Origin: Heliocidaris erythrogramma
Taxonomy: Eukaryota; Echinodermata; Echinoidea; Camarodonta; Echinometridae
NCBI GenBank assembly: GCA_025617745.1
Contig: CM046868.1
Location: forward strand, 19,658,615 to 19,722,614
Reading direction: 5' to 3'
Length of the DNA stretch: 64,000 nucleotides
Shown: in pieces, positions 13,411-26,045 of the stretch
Position numbering within the stretch: the first letter of the stretch is position 1
Layout: each line of letters opens with the position of its first letter
Position numbers and translations under genes: made by a program
The notes under the pieces: model-generated
The model's database searches: none
What the model was told of the DNA's origin: nothing
What the model saw: the letters and a program-made list of their open reading frames with translations, nothing else

Positions 13411-14487
13411 TAATCACTAGGTGTGTTATCGTTTCACAAATCCCTTGATTAATAGGTATCCAAATTGCTTACCACAAAGAAAATTCATCTTTCTTACCAT
13501 CAATGTTGAAGTTAAACACCACAAAATTCTCACCTTGACTAATTACTATTAACAAGGTATCCCGGTCATCTTCTTTAGCTACTCCCCCCCCCCCCCCTCT
13601 CTCTCTCTGTTTCTCTTCGAGGGTATATTCTTATTTTTCATTACTATAACACTAAAACCTGATGCATTTTTAACTCATTCTTTTTTTCTCTCTGTCTGTC
13701 TCTTTGCGCTTACGTTTTTATTCATTTTTCAGTAAAATATACCAAAACCTTACCAATGCAATTCTTTCTTACCATTCCCCACCCTCTCTCTCTCGCTCAT
13801 TAACACTTTGGTGCCAAACTTACATCCTTATAAATACCAATTGTTCAATGGCTTCTATGTTTACAAAGCTTCACCTTCACTGTAATCAGTTGTCATTCTA
13901 AACACACCTTGCAAATAGAAACCCTATACTTTGGCAAACTAAACTTACACATAATGCAAAGGGCAAATACAAGTCTATACGTTTTTTCCCCGTTGCAATT
14001 TCTTTCCCTCATGTCCGCTCTAAAAAAAAACCCGAAATAAATTGCGTAAAATTGAATGGTTTGAAAATGAAACCTTTGGATAGTATATACATTCCTGCTA
14101 CATTATTTAGCTTTGCAAAGGCTCAAATGTAAACTGTCATTTATCGAAACAATACAAAAACATTCTATGAACGTACAATAACAGCTTTCTTCAATCTCGT
14201 TAACTTGTGAGATCTATGTATATAAGAACACATTTTATTAATCTACATGTATATGGTAAATGTGGGATAATACAACTAAATCGAAGTATTCGTTTCATTT
14301 CCCTCAAAGATGGATGCAGTTGGTCTCTCAAGTGTCACCATGGGCGTATTATAGTACTCCTGTTTTAAAATACACATTTTTAATGATTATTTTATAATAG
14401 ACAAATTCTACCAGTTTCTACTATCCTTTGTTTTGAGGCATGGTAATACCATAACTACCATTTCCTAAGGTGAATTTATAGGGGTAA

Positions 14488-14662
14488 CCTCGCTAGTCAT
14501 AAGGATCGCTATTCATAAGAACCACTTATTCATAAGGGCCGCTATCCATAACGCGTGACTAAATAAATAGCGGTCCTTATGAATAGCGAGCAAGCCATAA
14601 ACAAATTTCCTCGCTATTCATAAGGACCTCCGTTCATAAGGAGCACTATTCATAGCGAGCGG
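14488..14662. repeat. Short inverted and direct repeats of GCTATTCATAAGGACC
   Basis: At least seven variants of the 16-mer GCTATTCATAAGGACC or its inverse occur within 175 bp. They form several potential hairpins, for example GGTCCTTATGAATAGC beside its own inverse. It may be the remnant of a foldback element or a locally amplified hairpin. Confidence 0.6.
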
Positions 14663-14756
14663 ACCCGAATTTATACACACAAGTATTTTTCCCAATTGGA
14701 AGGGGGAGATTCGAATTTCTTTCACTTGTGAATATCTTAAAAGCGTCACATATAGA

Positions 14757-15045
14757 GGTGTCGTGGTCTAGTGGATACGTCACCGGACTGTGGATCTCAT
14801 GGTTCGTGGCTGGAGTCCCGCCGCGGCACGAATGTCCATTGGCAAAACATTAATCTACATTTGCCACTCTCCACCCAGGTGTAGTAAATGGGTACCTGGT
14901 AGGAATTTATTCCTTGAAATGCTTTCAGCGCCTTAGGGCAGCTGGACTAAAGCCAGGGTAAGAATACTCCTTTGTAGGCGCCTTGAGCATCCTCTGGGAT
15001 GGATACGTGCGCAATATAAATGTTGCTATTATTATTATTCCTTAC
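14757..15045 (+). mobile_element. tRNA-derived SINE
   Basis: The head resembles a tRNA gene, with an A-box-like TGGTCTAGTGG and a B-box-like GGTTCGTGGCTGGAGTCC. The body (CATTTGCCACTCTCCACCCA, GGGTACC) is shared with the SINE copies at 29668 and 50142 on the opposite strand. The 3' end is GCGCAATATAAATG followed by an ATT run, typical of a SINE tail. Confidence 0.8.
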
Positions 15046-15346
15046 CCAAAGGTATCTAACACAGTAACACTGAAGGTATTTTAATGATCATCAAGAACAC
15101 GGATTCCATCCAACATTACATAATATGATAATGCATGGTGATCCCCAAATTGCATGTTTCTCTTTCGGTGAAACGATTTGGTACCTGAACACATATCCTG
15201 TACAAGCGTAAAAATATTTGACACGCTTGAACAACAAACAAACTGATGTTTGTTTGCACATTGCAAAATTTCAAGTTATGATATTATATCCGAGTAATGT
15301 GCATAAAGATATGAAGATTTTCCTCCTTTTCATTTTTGAAACTCAC

Positions 15347-15492
15347 TTGTGTTGACACCAAAAAGTTTTTCACGTTTGGCCAACTCAAGACCATGACATC
15401 TTTGTGTATAAGTGGTGTAATTTTGCCAAGTCATTAACTCACATTGTAGATCACACCTGCTATTAAAAACGTCTCTATTTTGATAACAGTAT
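15347..15492 (-). CDS. Possible orphan exon, Cys-containing
   Basis: An open stretch ends at a good CAA|GTGAGT donor, with a weak acceptor (aactcaag). The peptide includes RYCYQNRDVFNSRCDLQCEL and four Cys in total, suggestive of a small extracellular module. A second open block near 15192-15246 ends in TCAG|GTACC. I recognise no family, and it lies inside an intron of another gene on the same strand. It may be a decayed exon or chance. Confidence 0.2.
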
Positions 15493-16072
15493 CTTGAGTT
15501 ATTGGGTATAGCAAAATGGCAAAATGGCAAGATTTATTGACTGTTTTAATCATATTAACATAATACTTCCGTGCATAACATAAAATGAATACAATAACAA
15601 AAATATATAACAATGATGCTTTTCCATAGATATGAGCACAATATCAAATATCAATAAGTAAAAAAATATGATGCACATATATTGACCAATTATAAGTAAT
15701 GTTGAAAACAGTTGGACATGTTTAAAAGCAAAGCTTGTATATTACATGTCCAGAAACTTATATAACTTAATCACGAGTAGGTCGTTCAATAATATTTAAT
15801 TCATAAAGTATCATTACGAGAAGCGAATTATTGATAAGAGAGAATTGATAAGTGAGTTGAGGTAGAATGGCTATTGTCTCAACCCAGAAGAAAAACTAAG
15901 TGTGAAAGTAAAGTGGAAGTGGAAAACGGTGTGGAAACAAAAGAGAATGAAGAGAAGGAGGGTGGAGGGTGGAGGAAGGAGGAAAATAATGAGTGTGTCT
16001 GTGTGTGAGAAGAAGGAAGAGAGAAGGCAGGAAAAAGAAGGGGTGAAAAGGGAGTAAAACAGAGAAGAGAGA

Positions 16073-16087
16073 GGGAGATAGAGAGAG

Positions 16088-16122
<35 letters not shown>
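16073..16122 (+). repeat. (GA)n microsatellite
   Basis: A GAGAGA tract extends a purine-rich stretch from about 15890. The long minus-strand frames across it read Leu-Ser runs and are artefacts. Confidence 0.9.
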
Positions 16123-16126
<4 letters not shown>

Positions 16127-16197
16127 TCCTGCTCGCTAAGTTTGAATTCATTGCATATACAAGGTAAGGTAATATCAGTGAAAAATATAGTGTGAAA

Positions 16198-16440
16198 AGC
16201 AAGGGCGGATCCAAGATTTAGTATAAGGGGGGGGGGGGGCACACAAATGCAGGTTTGTCAGCTTCTCGAAAAGTCGCTGAGTGGGGGGGGGGGGTTATGG
16301 GGTCCAGTTTTCCTCCAAATTATCTGACAAGAAAAAAAAAGGTTTCATTCTAAAAGGGGGCACAATCGACAAAAGGGCGGATCCTTTATGGTCAAAATGC
16401 ATACTTTTCTTCCAAAGGGGGGGGGGGGGACTTTATTCAT
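16198..16440. mobile_element. hAT-type MITE remnant with G tracts
   Basis: GGGCGGATCCAAGATTTAGT, long G runs and AACTTTTCGAGAAG-like interior match the family also seen at 33373-33651 (shared CTTCTCGAAAAGTCGCT). The right end is not clear. Confidence 0.5.
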
Positions 16441-16578
16441 TATTCCAATATTCCGGAAAATAATTTTGGATATGTTTTGTATGTGCATGTTCCAGTTAGT
16501 TTATCGTCAATCGTAAGCCCTAGACATTTTGTTCATGATACCCTACCCAGCGGCGCGTCGTCCTTAAAATATTTCCAT

Positions 16579-16815
16579 TTAAGTTTTGAAAGGTGATAAC
16601 TTGTTTCCTTTTACCCATTCTACTATGCATTTAAGTTCTTTGTTTATTGTTGAAAGAATTGTATTAGAATGAGAATAAAATAAGTTTGAATCGTCTGCAA
16701 ATAGAATAAATGATAGCACATCTGAGGATTTATAAAAGTCATTTATGTATATGATAAATAATAAGGGATGTGATATACAATGTAGTGCTGTGAATGAGAT
16801 ACTGACAAGCATTAT
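16579..16815 (-). pseudogene. LINE reverse-transcriptase fragment
   Basis: The minus-strand frame reads PLLFIIYINDF, then a hydrophobic stretch and FADDSNLF, the catalytic FADD box of non-LTR retrotransposon reverse transcriptases (jockey/CR1-like). A Trp-Val segment follows (IVEWVKGNKLSP). Only the central palm region remains, with no N-terminal fingers or endonuclease, so it is a truncated, dead copy sitting in intron 1. Confidence 0.8.
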
Positions 16816-18211
16816 GATTTTGATTAAAAATTGAGTAAAAATTCTATCCAAATATGAATAAAATAATATGTCAAGAAGTGTCCCAAAGTTTACTCCAAAA
16901 TAAGACAAGTGTGCCATCTTCACTTCGTGAATTTTGTTAGTTCTCAAAAGTGCCAGATGATTTTTGTTTGCTACTTTTTTACACTGAGTATAATGTTACA
17001 CCTCATTAATATTTTTGTTAAAAAAAGAGAAAATTATTTTTAAAATGTATATTTTCTTATTTTTGGTCTTGTCAGTACATCCTGGGGCCCTACATACTAA
17101 ATGTTCAAACTATTTTAAAGAGGAAATACGTCGTTATGAAATCTTTAATTTCAGGTTAAAGTAGGTAGAGATTGCATTTGAACGATACCACATTTATAAT
17201 AAATCAAAGGCTGAACTTTGATTTCGATTATTTTGAATGACCTCAGGTAATGAATATAGACTATATTACATTATGAAATGAATATATTATGTTAGTTTCA
17301 ACAAATTAAATAATTTGTAATGAATTTGACACGGTTGGAATAGTTCACATCAACATCTTAAACGTCCCCCCCCCCTTAAAAAATCCAAAATATTCTTATA
17401 AGATATATATTTTTACTGATTTAAACAAAATTATAAAGTGTTAGCTAACATAATTATCATTAATCTATAATCTGTATTATTTATAACAGATAAACTTTTT
17501 TTTTGTAAAATCAAACCAACAAACAATTATATAGTACTTTCTTATTTACACAAAATTGGTTTTTAACAGTTCTACTCTGTCAAATGTAGCACGGTGTTGT
17601 TAAAATGATGATGTTAAAAGTCATTATTTTTCACTTCACTATATAAAGTTTATATTATTTTACATCATACAAAACATCATTGAAACAGAGAGAGATGAAT
17701 AGAATGTATGCAATATTATCAATTTCTTTGAGAGCAAGGCATTATTTTTTTAAAATGTTGTAGGAAATGATGTAATTATATAGATTTATGTCTTCCATAT
17801 AAATTAAATTGGATTGGTTAGCAAATGCAAATAAAAACTGAAACGGTATGGTAGTAAATATTAGAATGATCCAACCCTATACGCACATAATAATACTCGT
17901 TAATGTAGCGACACATGAGTTATTTTTGGCAGAATAAAATATTTGACGGTCATAACTAAATTTGTTAAATAAATGCATAGTAACCTTTATCTAATTTAAA
18001 GCATGCGAAAGGAAAATCACCATTATGTTGACATAATTCCCTGTTGGTCAGCAATTATGTCATATTTAATGAAATTCATAAATTCCTTATATGAAAAAAA
18101 TTGGTATGAAAAAAATTACAATTTAAACAAAATTATCAATCTCTAAGTGTACAAAAATGTCAATATTGGTAACTGATGTAAAACTGAAATATGAGAAAAG
18201 TAGGACCTTAC

Positions 18212-18408
18212 TTCATGGGTTGTGGGCCGGCATTGTAGGCGCTCAGGTGTACTGGAGTGTGGTTGCTCTCGTACCCTGGAAGCGAGGAGTGGGCTGGTAG
18301 CGAATGGGATGGCAGCAGTGTCCTCTCCCCTGGTCCGCCGGCAGGGCTCCTTGGTCGATACGGTGAAGGCTCCAATGGGCTCGAGCTTGAATAATACAGT
18401 TTCTCCAT
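18212..18408 (-). CDS. Exon 1 (coding start) of a transcription-factor-like gene
   Basis: This is the first coding exon of a minus-strand gene, residues 1-65 plus two bases. The start is chosen because ATG has G at -3 and G at +4 and an in-frame TAA lies a few codons upstream. The protein begins MEKLYYSSSSPLEPSPYRP and is rich in Ser, Pro, Gly and Tyr with no predicted fold, as in the disordered N-terminal arms of many transcription factors. The exon ends at a GTAAGG donor in phase 2. That fits the acceptor of the 1751-1956 exon, where AA plus A makes Lys. I do not recognise the gene. It could be any large nuclear regulator; the DNA-binding domain would lie off the left edge. Confidence that it is coding comes from codon openness and the three-way phase match. 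Confidence 0.72.
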
Positions 18409-20825
18409 CTCTTTTTATTTATAAAAGTCTCAAGTTTAGAGAGAAATATGGCAGGAGTGTTGATGGTCAAGATACACTTTGGCGAAGGTTGCATAAAATG
18501 TTGTTGAGGGAGATATTAGCAACAATATCTCAAGCAAAACCTGGCAAAGTTTAAACTGAATCCATTTTCGGTCTGATTTTCTAACAACATTCATTAAATA
18601 AACAACATATATATTTTAGCTAAGAAAAGAAACGAGTTCAATCTAAACAGGAGGTGACATTGGTTCTATCCGAACGAAATAAGTAAATAAAAGAAAACTA
18701 AATGCATCCTATCATTTTCAAATGTAACAGTCACAATTTTGCTGCTAAGCCAACGAATTAAAGTGTATATGATTTGAAATTCTCGACCAGCGTGTGAAAC
18801 AAAAGTGCTCCGCTTCCCTCGAGAGCTCTTGGTTTTATTGTCCATCCGTGAAACTATCATTTCTTTCCGTTATTTTTTGCTTTCTGCTTTTGTGCAGTCA
18901 TCTCGAGAAAATCACAACCGCCTTTCAAACCGATACCGTTAGATCATGTAGATCATGTAGATGTAATGTTCGAACCCAAGAGGAGTGATAAGTGGTCGCA
19001 TTGTACTGGCCCTCGGCGCGTAAATGAACAAGATGTTAGTATTCTTTGAGAAGAAAGAAAGGCAAGAAAGCTCTTCTGGTGGCGTGCTAAGCACAGCTTC
19101 CACTGGGTCCCTGCTAATCCGCAGATTGACGAACAGTTCTTTGATAACATGCAGTTTGCTTTTCATTCATTGTAAAAGCTTCTGTGTTCTTTGATGAATC
19201 TTAACGCCCTTTGAAAGCGGTCTCAAAAAAAGGAGAGAAAAGAAGAGAGCTATTAGGAAAAGGCAGAGAAGTTGAAATAAGCTACCTTGAGCATTTAGAA
19301 TTTTCACATCGCACAGTGTGAGTCAAGTTAGTAATTGATTTTCGCACATTTGTTAGGTATTGATAAATGAAATTTCCCTCGTAATGGTGGTGCAGAGCAA
19401 GGAGTAAATGCAATTGATTGTATAATGTATATACATCTTTTGTTTAGGAGGGGTTATTGATTTGTTTTGACATTTCAATCAGGGTTGACAATTTTTCGTC
19501 AAATAATTATATTATTAGCATGAGAGATGCGTCATATTCGTTTTAATTCAATATTGTATTCTGCCTGACTGTAATGTGAATTCACATTAAGATATTTATA
19601 GGATAAACTAATATGACAAAAATCCTAATCAACAAAGACACCAACACAACAGAGAACATGGTTATCGCTAGTTTGATTTTAATGTTTCCAATCGGTATAG
19701 GATAAATTATCAAACTTTAACTCGGACAAAGAGCATTTCACGGTTAGCTCTCCCCTTCAATCACGATCAGAATGATTTCAAATCTGATATGGACAGGGCT
19801 TCGAGAAAGGCTTTGGTAAAAGGCCACAATTCATTGACAGCTAAATCTTCCATCCAATTAAATTTATATAGATGAGTAAATTTAGTTACTTTTGAAGTGT
19901 TGAAAAACATGAGAAGCAAACTGCATTTAAGACTTTTTACAAACAAAATGTGCTTTTCCCTCTGCTACTCAATATTGTTTTTTCAGAGGTTTCCCTAACG
20001 GTATAGATGAGGGCAATAGGTCCTTAGTTGCGAAATCCTTCTTATTCTAATCGGATTCAAAGAACAACAAGCCAAGTACAAATGGGAAACGACGTGAAGT
20101 GTGCATAGTATTATGCAATACATGTTACAAAATAACAAAAGAAGAGAAATAAAGAGCTTATTACTGGCGGAAAAACACTTTTTTTACTCTCATACATCAT
20201 TAAGGTTCGTTATTTAAAGGTGTGAGATCGTTACATGATAATCAGTTTGGGATTTGACTGTGATTTGAGAGATTTTTTCCGTTGATGTTGATTTTTGAAG
20301 GCATTGTATATTGCGACGGAATATGAACATAACTATCTTGTGCTTTATATAGTGCCAAGATAATAAGTACCAAAAGAATTGGAACAAAGGTGTGATTATA
20401 TCTTTGATAGTATGAATCTAAACTGTGAAAAGGATGTCACAATAAAGATTAAAGAAATTAAACATAAACAGGATGCTTTAATGCTGATAAAAGCCACGGT
20501 GGTTAGTCCTATGCAAAAGATCTTCCGCACAGTAATTTTCTGTTTTCCGAGACGCAACTGACCATATCAACATCAACAATAAAGTGAATATTATCAAATG
20601 AATTCATGATAATCATTGGGGTGTAAGATATATCATTTTTACCAGCGTTTGCTATCGGTCGGGTCAAATTTTATCCAGGGTTCTATACCAGGTAATGCCG
20701 ATGATCCGGGATGCGTGTATTTAAAAAAAATCTAATGACCTTTGAAAATTGTCCCCTTGTTTCTTTTTCTTCTTCAACTTATTATAACTATTTTTATTAT
20801 CATTATTATTATTGTAATTTACCTA
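18409..20825. other. Region upstream of the transcription-factor-like gene
   Basis: AT-rich sequence of 2.4 kb that probably holds the 5' UTR and promoter of the gene starting at 18408. TATAAATA lies about 20 bases before the ATG, too close to be sure it is a core promoter element. I see no other supported feature. Confidence 0.35.
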
Positions 20826-20960
20826 AATGCGACTTAAGGCGAAACCTAACAATAGGTTTATTCCGTCATAATAGAAATCTCAACGTTCGGGCGAAACGAG
20901 TGTGGGTTAGGGCGAAACGTAACAAAAGAATGAGATAAAAGATTTCGCCCTAAGTCGCAG
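20826..20960. mobile_element. Short inverted-repeat element with GCGAAAC motifs
   Basis: TGCGACTTAAGGCGAAA at the left is inverted at the right as TTTCGCCCTAAGTCGCA. Three copies of GGCGAAACNNR lie inside. It looks like a 135-bp MITE, adjoining an ATT microsatellite. Confidence 0.55.
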
Positions 20961-20969
20961 TTAGATTTA

Positions 20970-21007
20970 TAATTATTATTATTATTATTATTATTATAAT
21001 TATTATT

Positions 21008-21049
<42 letters not shown>

Positions 21050-21124
21050 TATTATTATTACTATTATTATTATTATCATCATCATCATCATTATCATTAA
21101 TACTATTATCATCATCATCATCAT
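20970..21124 (+). repeat. (ATT)n/(ATC)n microsatellite
   Basis: About 155 bp of ATT and ATC units. The poly-Asn and poly-Met/Ile frames over it are artefacts. Confidence 0.9.
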
Positions 21125-21129
21125 GTAAA

Positions 21130-21795
21130 ACGATTGACTGGAATGCTAGTGGATTGGAGACTGTGCATTATAAAGAAGAAGTGAAATTGAATGTAATGAC
21201 AGGCCCTGGGTAATATTCTACACTAATGCGTTTTAAGCGACCACTTATAACTGAAAAAGCTTTATATTTATTTTAAAAAATACTCACAGACGTGCACCCA
21301 TAAACACAACTTTATCTCAATCTAGTTCCTAGTTCCTTCTCCCCATTTCCCACCCTTTGTTTTCTCTCTCTCCGCCATGTTTTCACCCTCTTTCTTTTTC
21401 TCCTGTCCTCTTTTTCTCCGTTCTTCGTTCTTCTACTTATTCTGTCATGTTAATACTCTGCTTTAGATATCTTGGTATTTTTTTCATTTATTTTCTAAAA
21501 TGACTGAATTAACCCATGGCTCTTTTGGAAAATAATTATTGTCCAGGGTTGAAAACTTACTTTTTTTTTTCAATGATCTTTATTAACGATTCCATGAAAC
21601 AGATTATACAATCAACATATTCTCTTTGAATGTTTTAACAATATAAACAAATAAAATACTTTATCATCACTTGCAAAATATTCTTCCTCTGGAATGTAAA
21701 CTCAAAACTAATAAATGTTTTACTTACGAACGTGCGAACCTACACATACACACATACACAACCACCAACCTACACCCACCTACACACACCCTCTA

Positions 21796-21830
<35 letters not shown>

Positions 21831-23739
21831 ATGTCGAGAATGAGGTTGGGGGCATGTCCTCCAAAAGCTAAAAGCCTTCACTCCCAGTCTGTTGAATGGT
21901 TCTCTTTAGGGAGTACATTGTTTTTCATCTCCTTTTTGGTAATCCCTTTTATTATTGCAAAAACATCTTTCTTTGCCCATCCACATACGAGATAGTGTGA
22001 GAGAGCTGATGAAATGATTAATTTCATGTTAAGAAAATTCCTCCCATTCTATTTTTTTCCTTTGCCCTCAGTTTTTCCATTCCAAAAATGTTAAAATATC
22101 TTTGCCACCACACTGCCTTGTCGATACGCGAGTTTTATGACAACAATTTTTCATTCACTATGTTTATATTTATGTTTACTAAGTTGAAACATAAACATGA
22201 ATCAAATGTATCAAATGATAGTAGCGAAAATAATTACACATAACAAGTTAACGAACAAAGGTGAAACAATATTATTTAGAAAGAAATTTTACCGGTATTA
22301 ATTCAAGCAATGAATATATATGACTAACTGATTTATTAAAATTGAACCTTTCTAAATAATATTTTTTCACCTTTGTTCGTTAACTTGTTTTTTTCGGGGG
22401 GGATTGTACTATTAATAGTATGAAGAAAAAAGCCATTTAGAGTTGCAGATAGTTTTCATGGGCGAAATTGTATAGCTTCGATTCGACTCCGTCCGAGTTT
22501 TAAAGAAATTGCAAACCATTAGATATCAAAATTCATAAAGGTAAATTCTTGCTCATCGGTTCTTAATGGAACTATAAATGGTAAAATCGAAATAGCGGAA
22601 AACTCTGGGCTTTCCAGACGGAGAATATGCCGATCGGCTACGAATCATAGTGACGTCAGACCAATTACATCATCCACCATGTATAGCTGGTTTTGGTCTT
22701 TCCTCCGTCTAAAATGCGTATGCATTATCATGATAATACCCGGAAATTTCGGTTTTATCAATGATAATGACCGTTTTGAACCTCGATCAACAACAAGAAT
22801 TTTACATGATTGTTATCACAATCACCTTATTATGTTGAACTTTCTTTGTATAATTTACATGTTACAAAGTTACAATATTTACAAGAATGTGAAATACATT
22901 TAACTTTATTTCTGTATATATTTCACTTTATTTACTCTGCATGCGTATATTGTTAATATTCATGTCATCCTTAATCACCACTGCAAAGTACTTTGAAACA
23001 AAATTTATTATTATTATAAATGAAAACAACTTTATTATATGAGCAACAAAACAGATATATTTAGAACCTTGCTACTAAATCTTAAACCACAAATAGAATC
23101 TCAATGATAGCGCCTTTATCATCTGTGACGATACAATATTCATCATGCTTTGGATTTAAGGATTCTACTTATAACCTTAAAACTTAGCTTAAGATAAGTG
23201 CGAAATGGCATGAAATTGCATTAAACTTATTCGTCGAGTTAATATATTTGATGATTAAAGGGTTATTCGTACCGCAATGGAGATGGAATTCTGACCATTT
23301 AAGATTTATAAAACAATTCAGGTCTTTTCACGACAATATCAAAATGTAAAATGTTATCTTGATTGTGTGCCGGTTTTACAGGAAAACCGCTCAATGGGTT
23401 AAAAGATTAAGAGAATTCTCATGGATTCATACAAAAATCTCTTGCCACATTGCTCTGAATTCTGTCATCTAATCTAGATTCCATCCATTTGTTAATATTT
23501 GGTTTATTCCCCTACGCTGCTCTTTCTCTACACGCTTATCCCACACACAGCGCGATTCTCGAAAAAGCGAGGGTGCGTGTTTTTCTAAAGGAGTTCTGTG
23601 GGGTGCGTGTTTTTCTAAAGGACTGTTCTTGTTTTATCGTTGAGGGTGTAATATCGGATCGCGCGATAGAGAGGCGATCCAGGCATGCAGTGGACTATCT
23701 GTCACCATGCAGCTCAGCGCGTGTTTGATGAACAGACCA
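21130..23739. other. Intergenic AT-rich region
   Basis: No gene is seen. It contains a CT run (21800-21830), the hairpin at 22242-22389 and a 30-bp-period direct repeat of GGTGCGTGTTTTTCTAAAGG at 23572 and 23602. Confidence 0.4.
22242..22389. repeat. Near-perfect 42-bp inverted repeat
   Basis: The arms 22242-22283 and 22348-22389 are inverse copies (AACAAGTTAACGAACAAAGG, ATTATTTAGAAAG) with about one mismatch, around a 64-bp loop. It could be a small MITE or a long RNA hairpin if transcribed. Confidence 0.7.
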
Positions 23740-26045
23740 TGAAGCTAGTTTCAAGTTTCAAGTTTGCTTATTCATTTGTCTTTCTTCCAACAATAAGTAA
23801 CTAAAACAATAACATTAACACTTTTTTTCAACAATGGTATAAATAACAACAGTAACACTAGGCTTTACAAGTATACTAAACATAAATATATGACTGAGTA
23901 CATGTACATGTGCAATGATAACAAAGGACAACAGTATTTCGAGAAAGGCAAACGTCACAAGATGAGGATAGGAATGAAAGGGGGGGGGGTGGGAAGGGAA
24001 GATAAAGATATAACAAAGGGTTACATCAGACGACAAAAGACATACACAGGCACAAGACAAAAAAACGTGACAAGAAGACAGCTGGCTTTTAAGAATAAAA
24101 TACCGTAATACATTTTTTTAGTGAAGGTGTATGCATTTCTAATGTATCATACAGGACTTACTACCAGTTACTAACATCAACATAATTTAAAGACATCACA
24201 AATCAACACAATAATTCCTCAAAAGATGTAACTTAAGACTTCGTTTAAAAGCTGATTTACTCAAAGCATGTTTAATGCTTGGATCAGGCGAGTTCCAAAA
24301 CCTGGGTCCAGTATATACTAGCGTGTTAGAGTAAATTGTGTCCTTGCACGGGGTAAGTGCAATCCTGAAGCCTGTCTCGTGGCATATCGATGAATTTCAC
24401 TATTTTTCTTAAAACGTTTGGCTAGTGCTAGTGGGAGGTCACCTGCATTACAATCATACATTAGAGACCCTAACTGCATAAAATAGATATCTTCCACTTT
24501 TAGAATGTTATGTTGATGAAAGAGAGCATTAGTGTGAGCACGAACATGTGCATTACAAATTATTCTTATAACTATTTTTTGGATCAAAAATAGTTTTTCG
24601 TTTTGCGATTTTGAAGAATTACCCCAAGCTAACATACCATAATTAATATATGGAAGAATTAAAGTCGAATACAGGATAAACAATATTTCTTTTGGAATAA
24701 CTGCTGTCAGTTTGCATATAACACCAGTATTTCGTGATAGGAGCTTACAAAGGTTATCCACTTGAATTTTCCAATTCAGTTTGTCATCAATATAAAAATT
24801 TTGTAGAATCTACTCTATTTATTGAAACTCCCCCAAACAAAACATTTCCAGGTAACATTTTAGCAGAATTACTAAAATGCATATACATACTGTAATTGGT
24901 CTTCTGAAAATTTAATGATAGTTTGTTTGCATGAATCCAAGTTATATTATTACTTAGCTCAATATTAACTGTTTGTAAAAGGACCCGAGGATTATTATGT
25001 GATAAAAAACACATCTGCAAATAAAATAAATGAAAATACATCAGAGCAATATTGAAAATCATTAATCATGGAACTCCACTCGTGACATTTTGTAATCCTG
25101 ACTTTGTATCATTCAGCGAGACAAACTGCCTCCTGTTAGCTAAGTAGCTTGTGAACCAGTCCAAGGCTGTTCCTCTGACCCCGGAATGAAATAACTTCTG
25201 TAATAATAATTATGATATGATCAACAGTGTCGAATGCCTTGAAAAATCCAGAAAAATACCAAATGTGTGCATGCGGTTATCCAATGCGGTGGAAATTTTA
25301 TCAATAAAGTGTATTATGGCATGAGTTGTTGTGTGCTTTTCATGAAAACCAAATTGGAATTTAGACAAAATCTGACTTGCATTAAAAAATTTCCCCGTCC
25401 TGACATATATAAGTTTTTTCAAGAATTTTGGAAAATGTTGATAAAAGAGAAATTGGGCGATAATTAGTCAATAATTGGGGGGTCACCCTTCTTAAAATTA
25501 GGTATCACCTTTGCTATTTTCATATTCACGGGGACAATACCATTAATCATTGATAAATTAAAAATATGTACAAGAGGTTCTACAATCCCTAGTATAACAT
25601 TCTTTATCAAATCGTTTGAAATACCATCATATCCTGGACTTTTCCTTTTTTTAAAGGGAATTCACAACATTAAAAAGTTCTTCATTTGTTGGGAATAAAA
25701 AATTAACTTCTCGGGTTTGGTTCCCGTAAATAATCAGTAAACATTTTCTCGCAGTGAGGCACTGCCCTTGACAGGTTGGGACCACTATTACAAAAATAAT
25801 CATTAAATTTCTCAACAATGACATCATTGATTCTAATGTCATGTATATTTCATTTTTTCTGAGTGGGTTTGAAAATATTTCTAATAACTTTCCATGTGTC
25901 TCTAATATTATTCACAGTTGAGTGAAACTGGTCAGAATAATATTTCTTCTTTGTTGTGCGCAGAATAGAAGTCAAAGTATTTCTATAATCAGCATAAATC
26001 CTGTACGTAGATTGCGATCCTGATATTCTATATTTATAATATATT
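23740..26045 (-). pseudogene. CR1/jockey-like LINE, frameshifted copy
   Basis: Reading on the minus strand from 26045, the pieces appear in LINE order. First is a pre-RT segment (near 25930, YYSDQFHSTVNNIRDTWK). Next come RT fingers with KFQFGFHEKHTTTHAIIHF and GIFLDFS (25210-25422), then a palm-to-thumb segment (IELSNNITWIHANKLSLNFQ, 24787-25062). Last is a C-terminal domain (LILPYINYGMLAWGNSSKSQ, 24318-24761) ending near GPRFWNSPDPSIKHALSKS. The 3' end at about 23745 has repeated ACTTGAA units, like CR1-type tails. Several frameshifts and stops separate the blocks and the endonuclease is missing, so it is 5' truncated and inactive. Confidence 0.85.

Larger units (their letters stand above)
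1957..18211 (-). other. Intron 1 (16.3 kb) of the transcription-factor-like gene
   Basis: This long intron is filled mainly by unique AT-rich sequence. Listed inside it are two TTAA foldback elements, a SINE, a LINE fragment, telomere-like and CATAAGG repeats, and several pyrimidine tracts. The stretches 5000-12200, 13000-14450 and 17000-18200 show no gene, only short poly-purine or poly-pyrimidine runs (about 5520-5560, 12990-13012, 13370-13400) and a diverged local duplication near 10680 and 10870. Confidence 0.5.

Noticed and set aside
15871..16242. Long minus-strand frames of 111-123 residues
   Set aside because: They are Leu/Ser/Phe-rich translations of a purine tract and (GA)n microsatellite.
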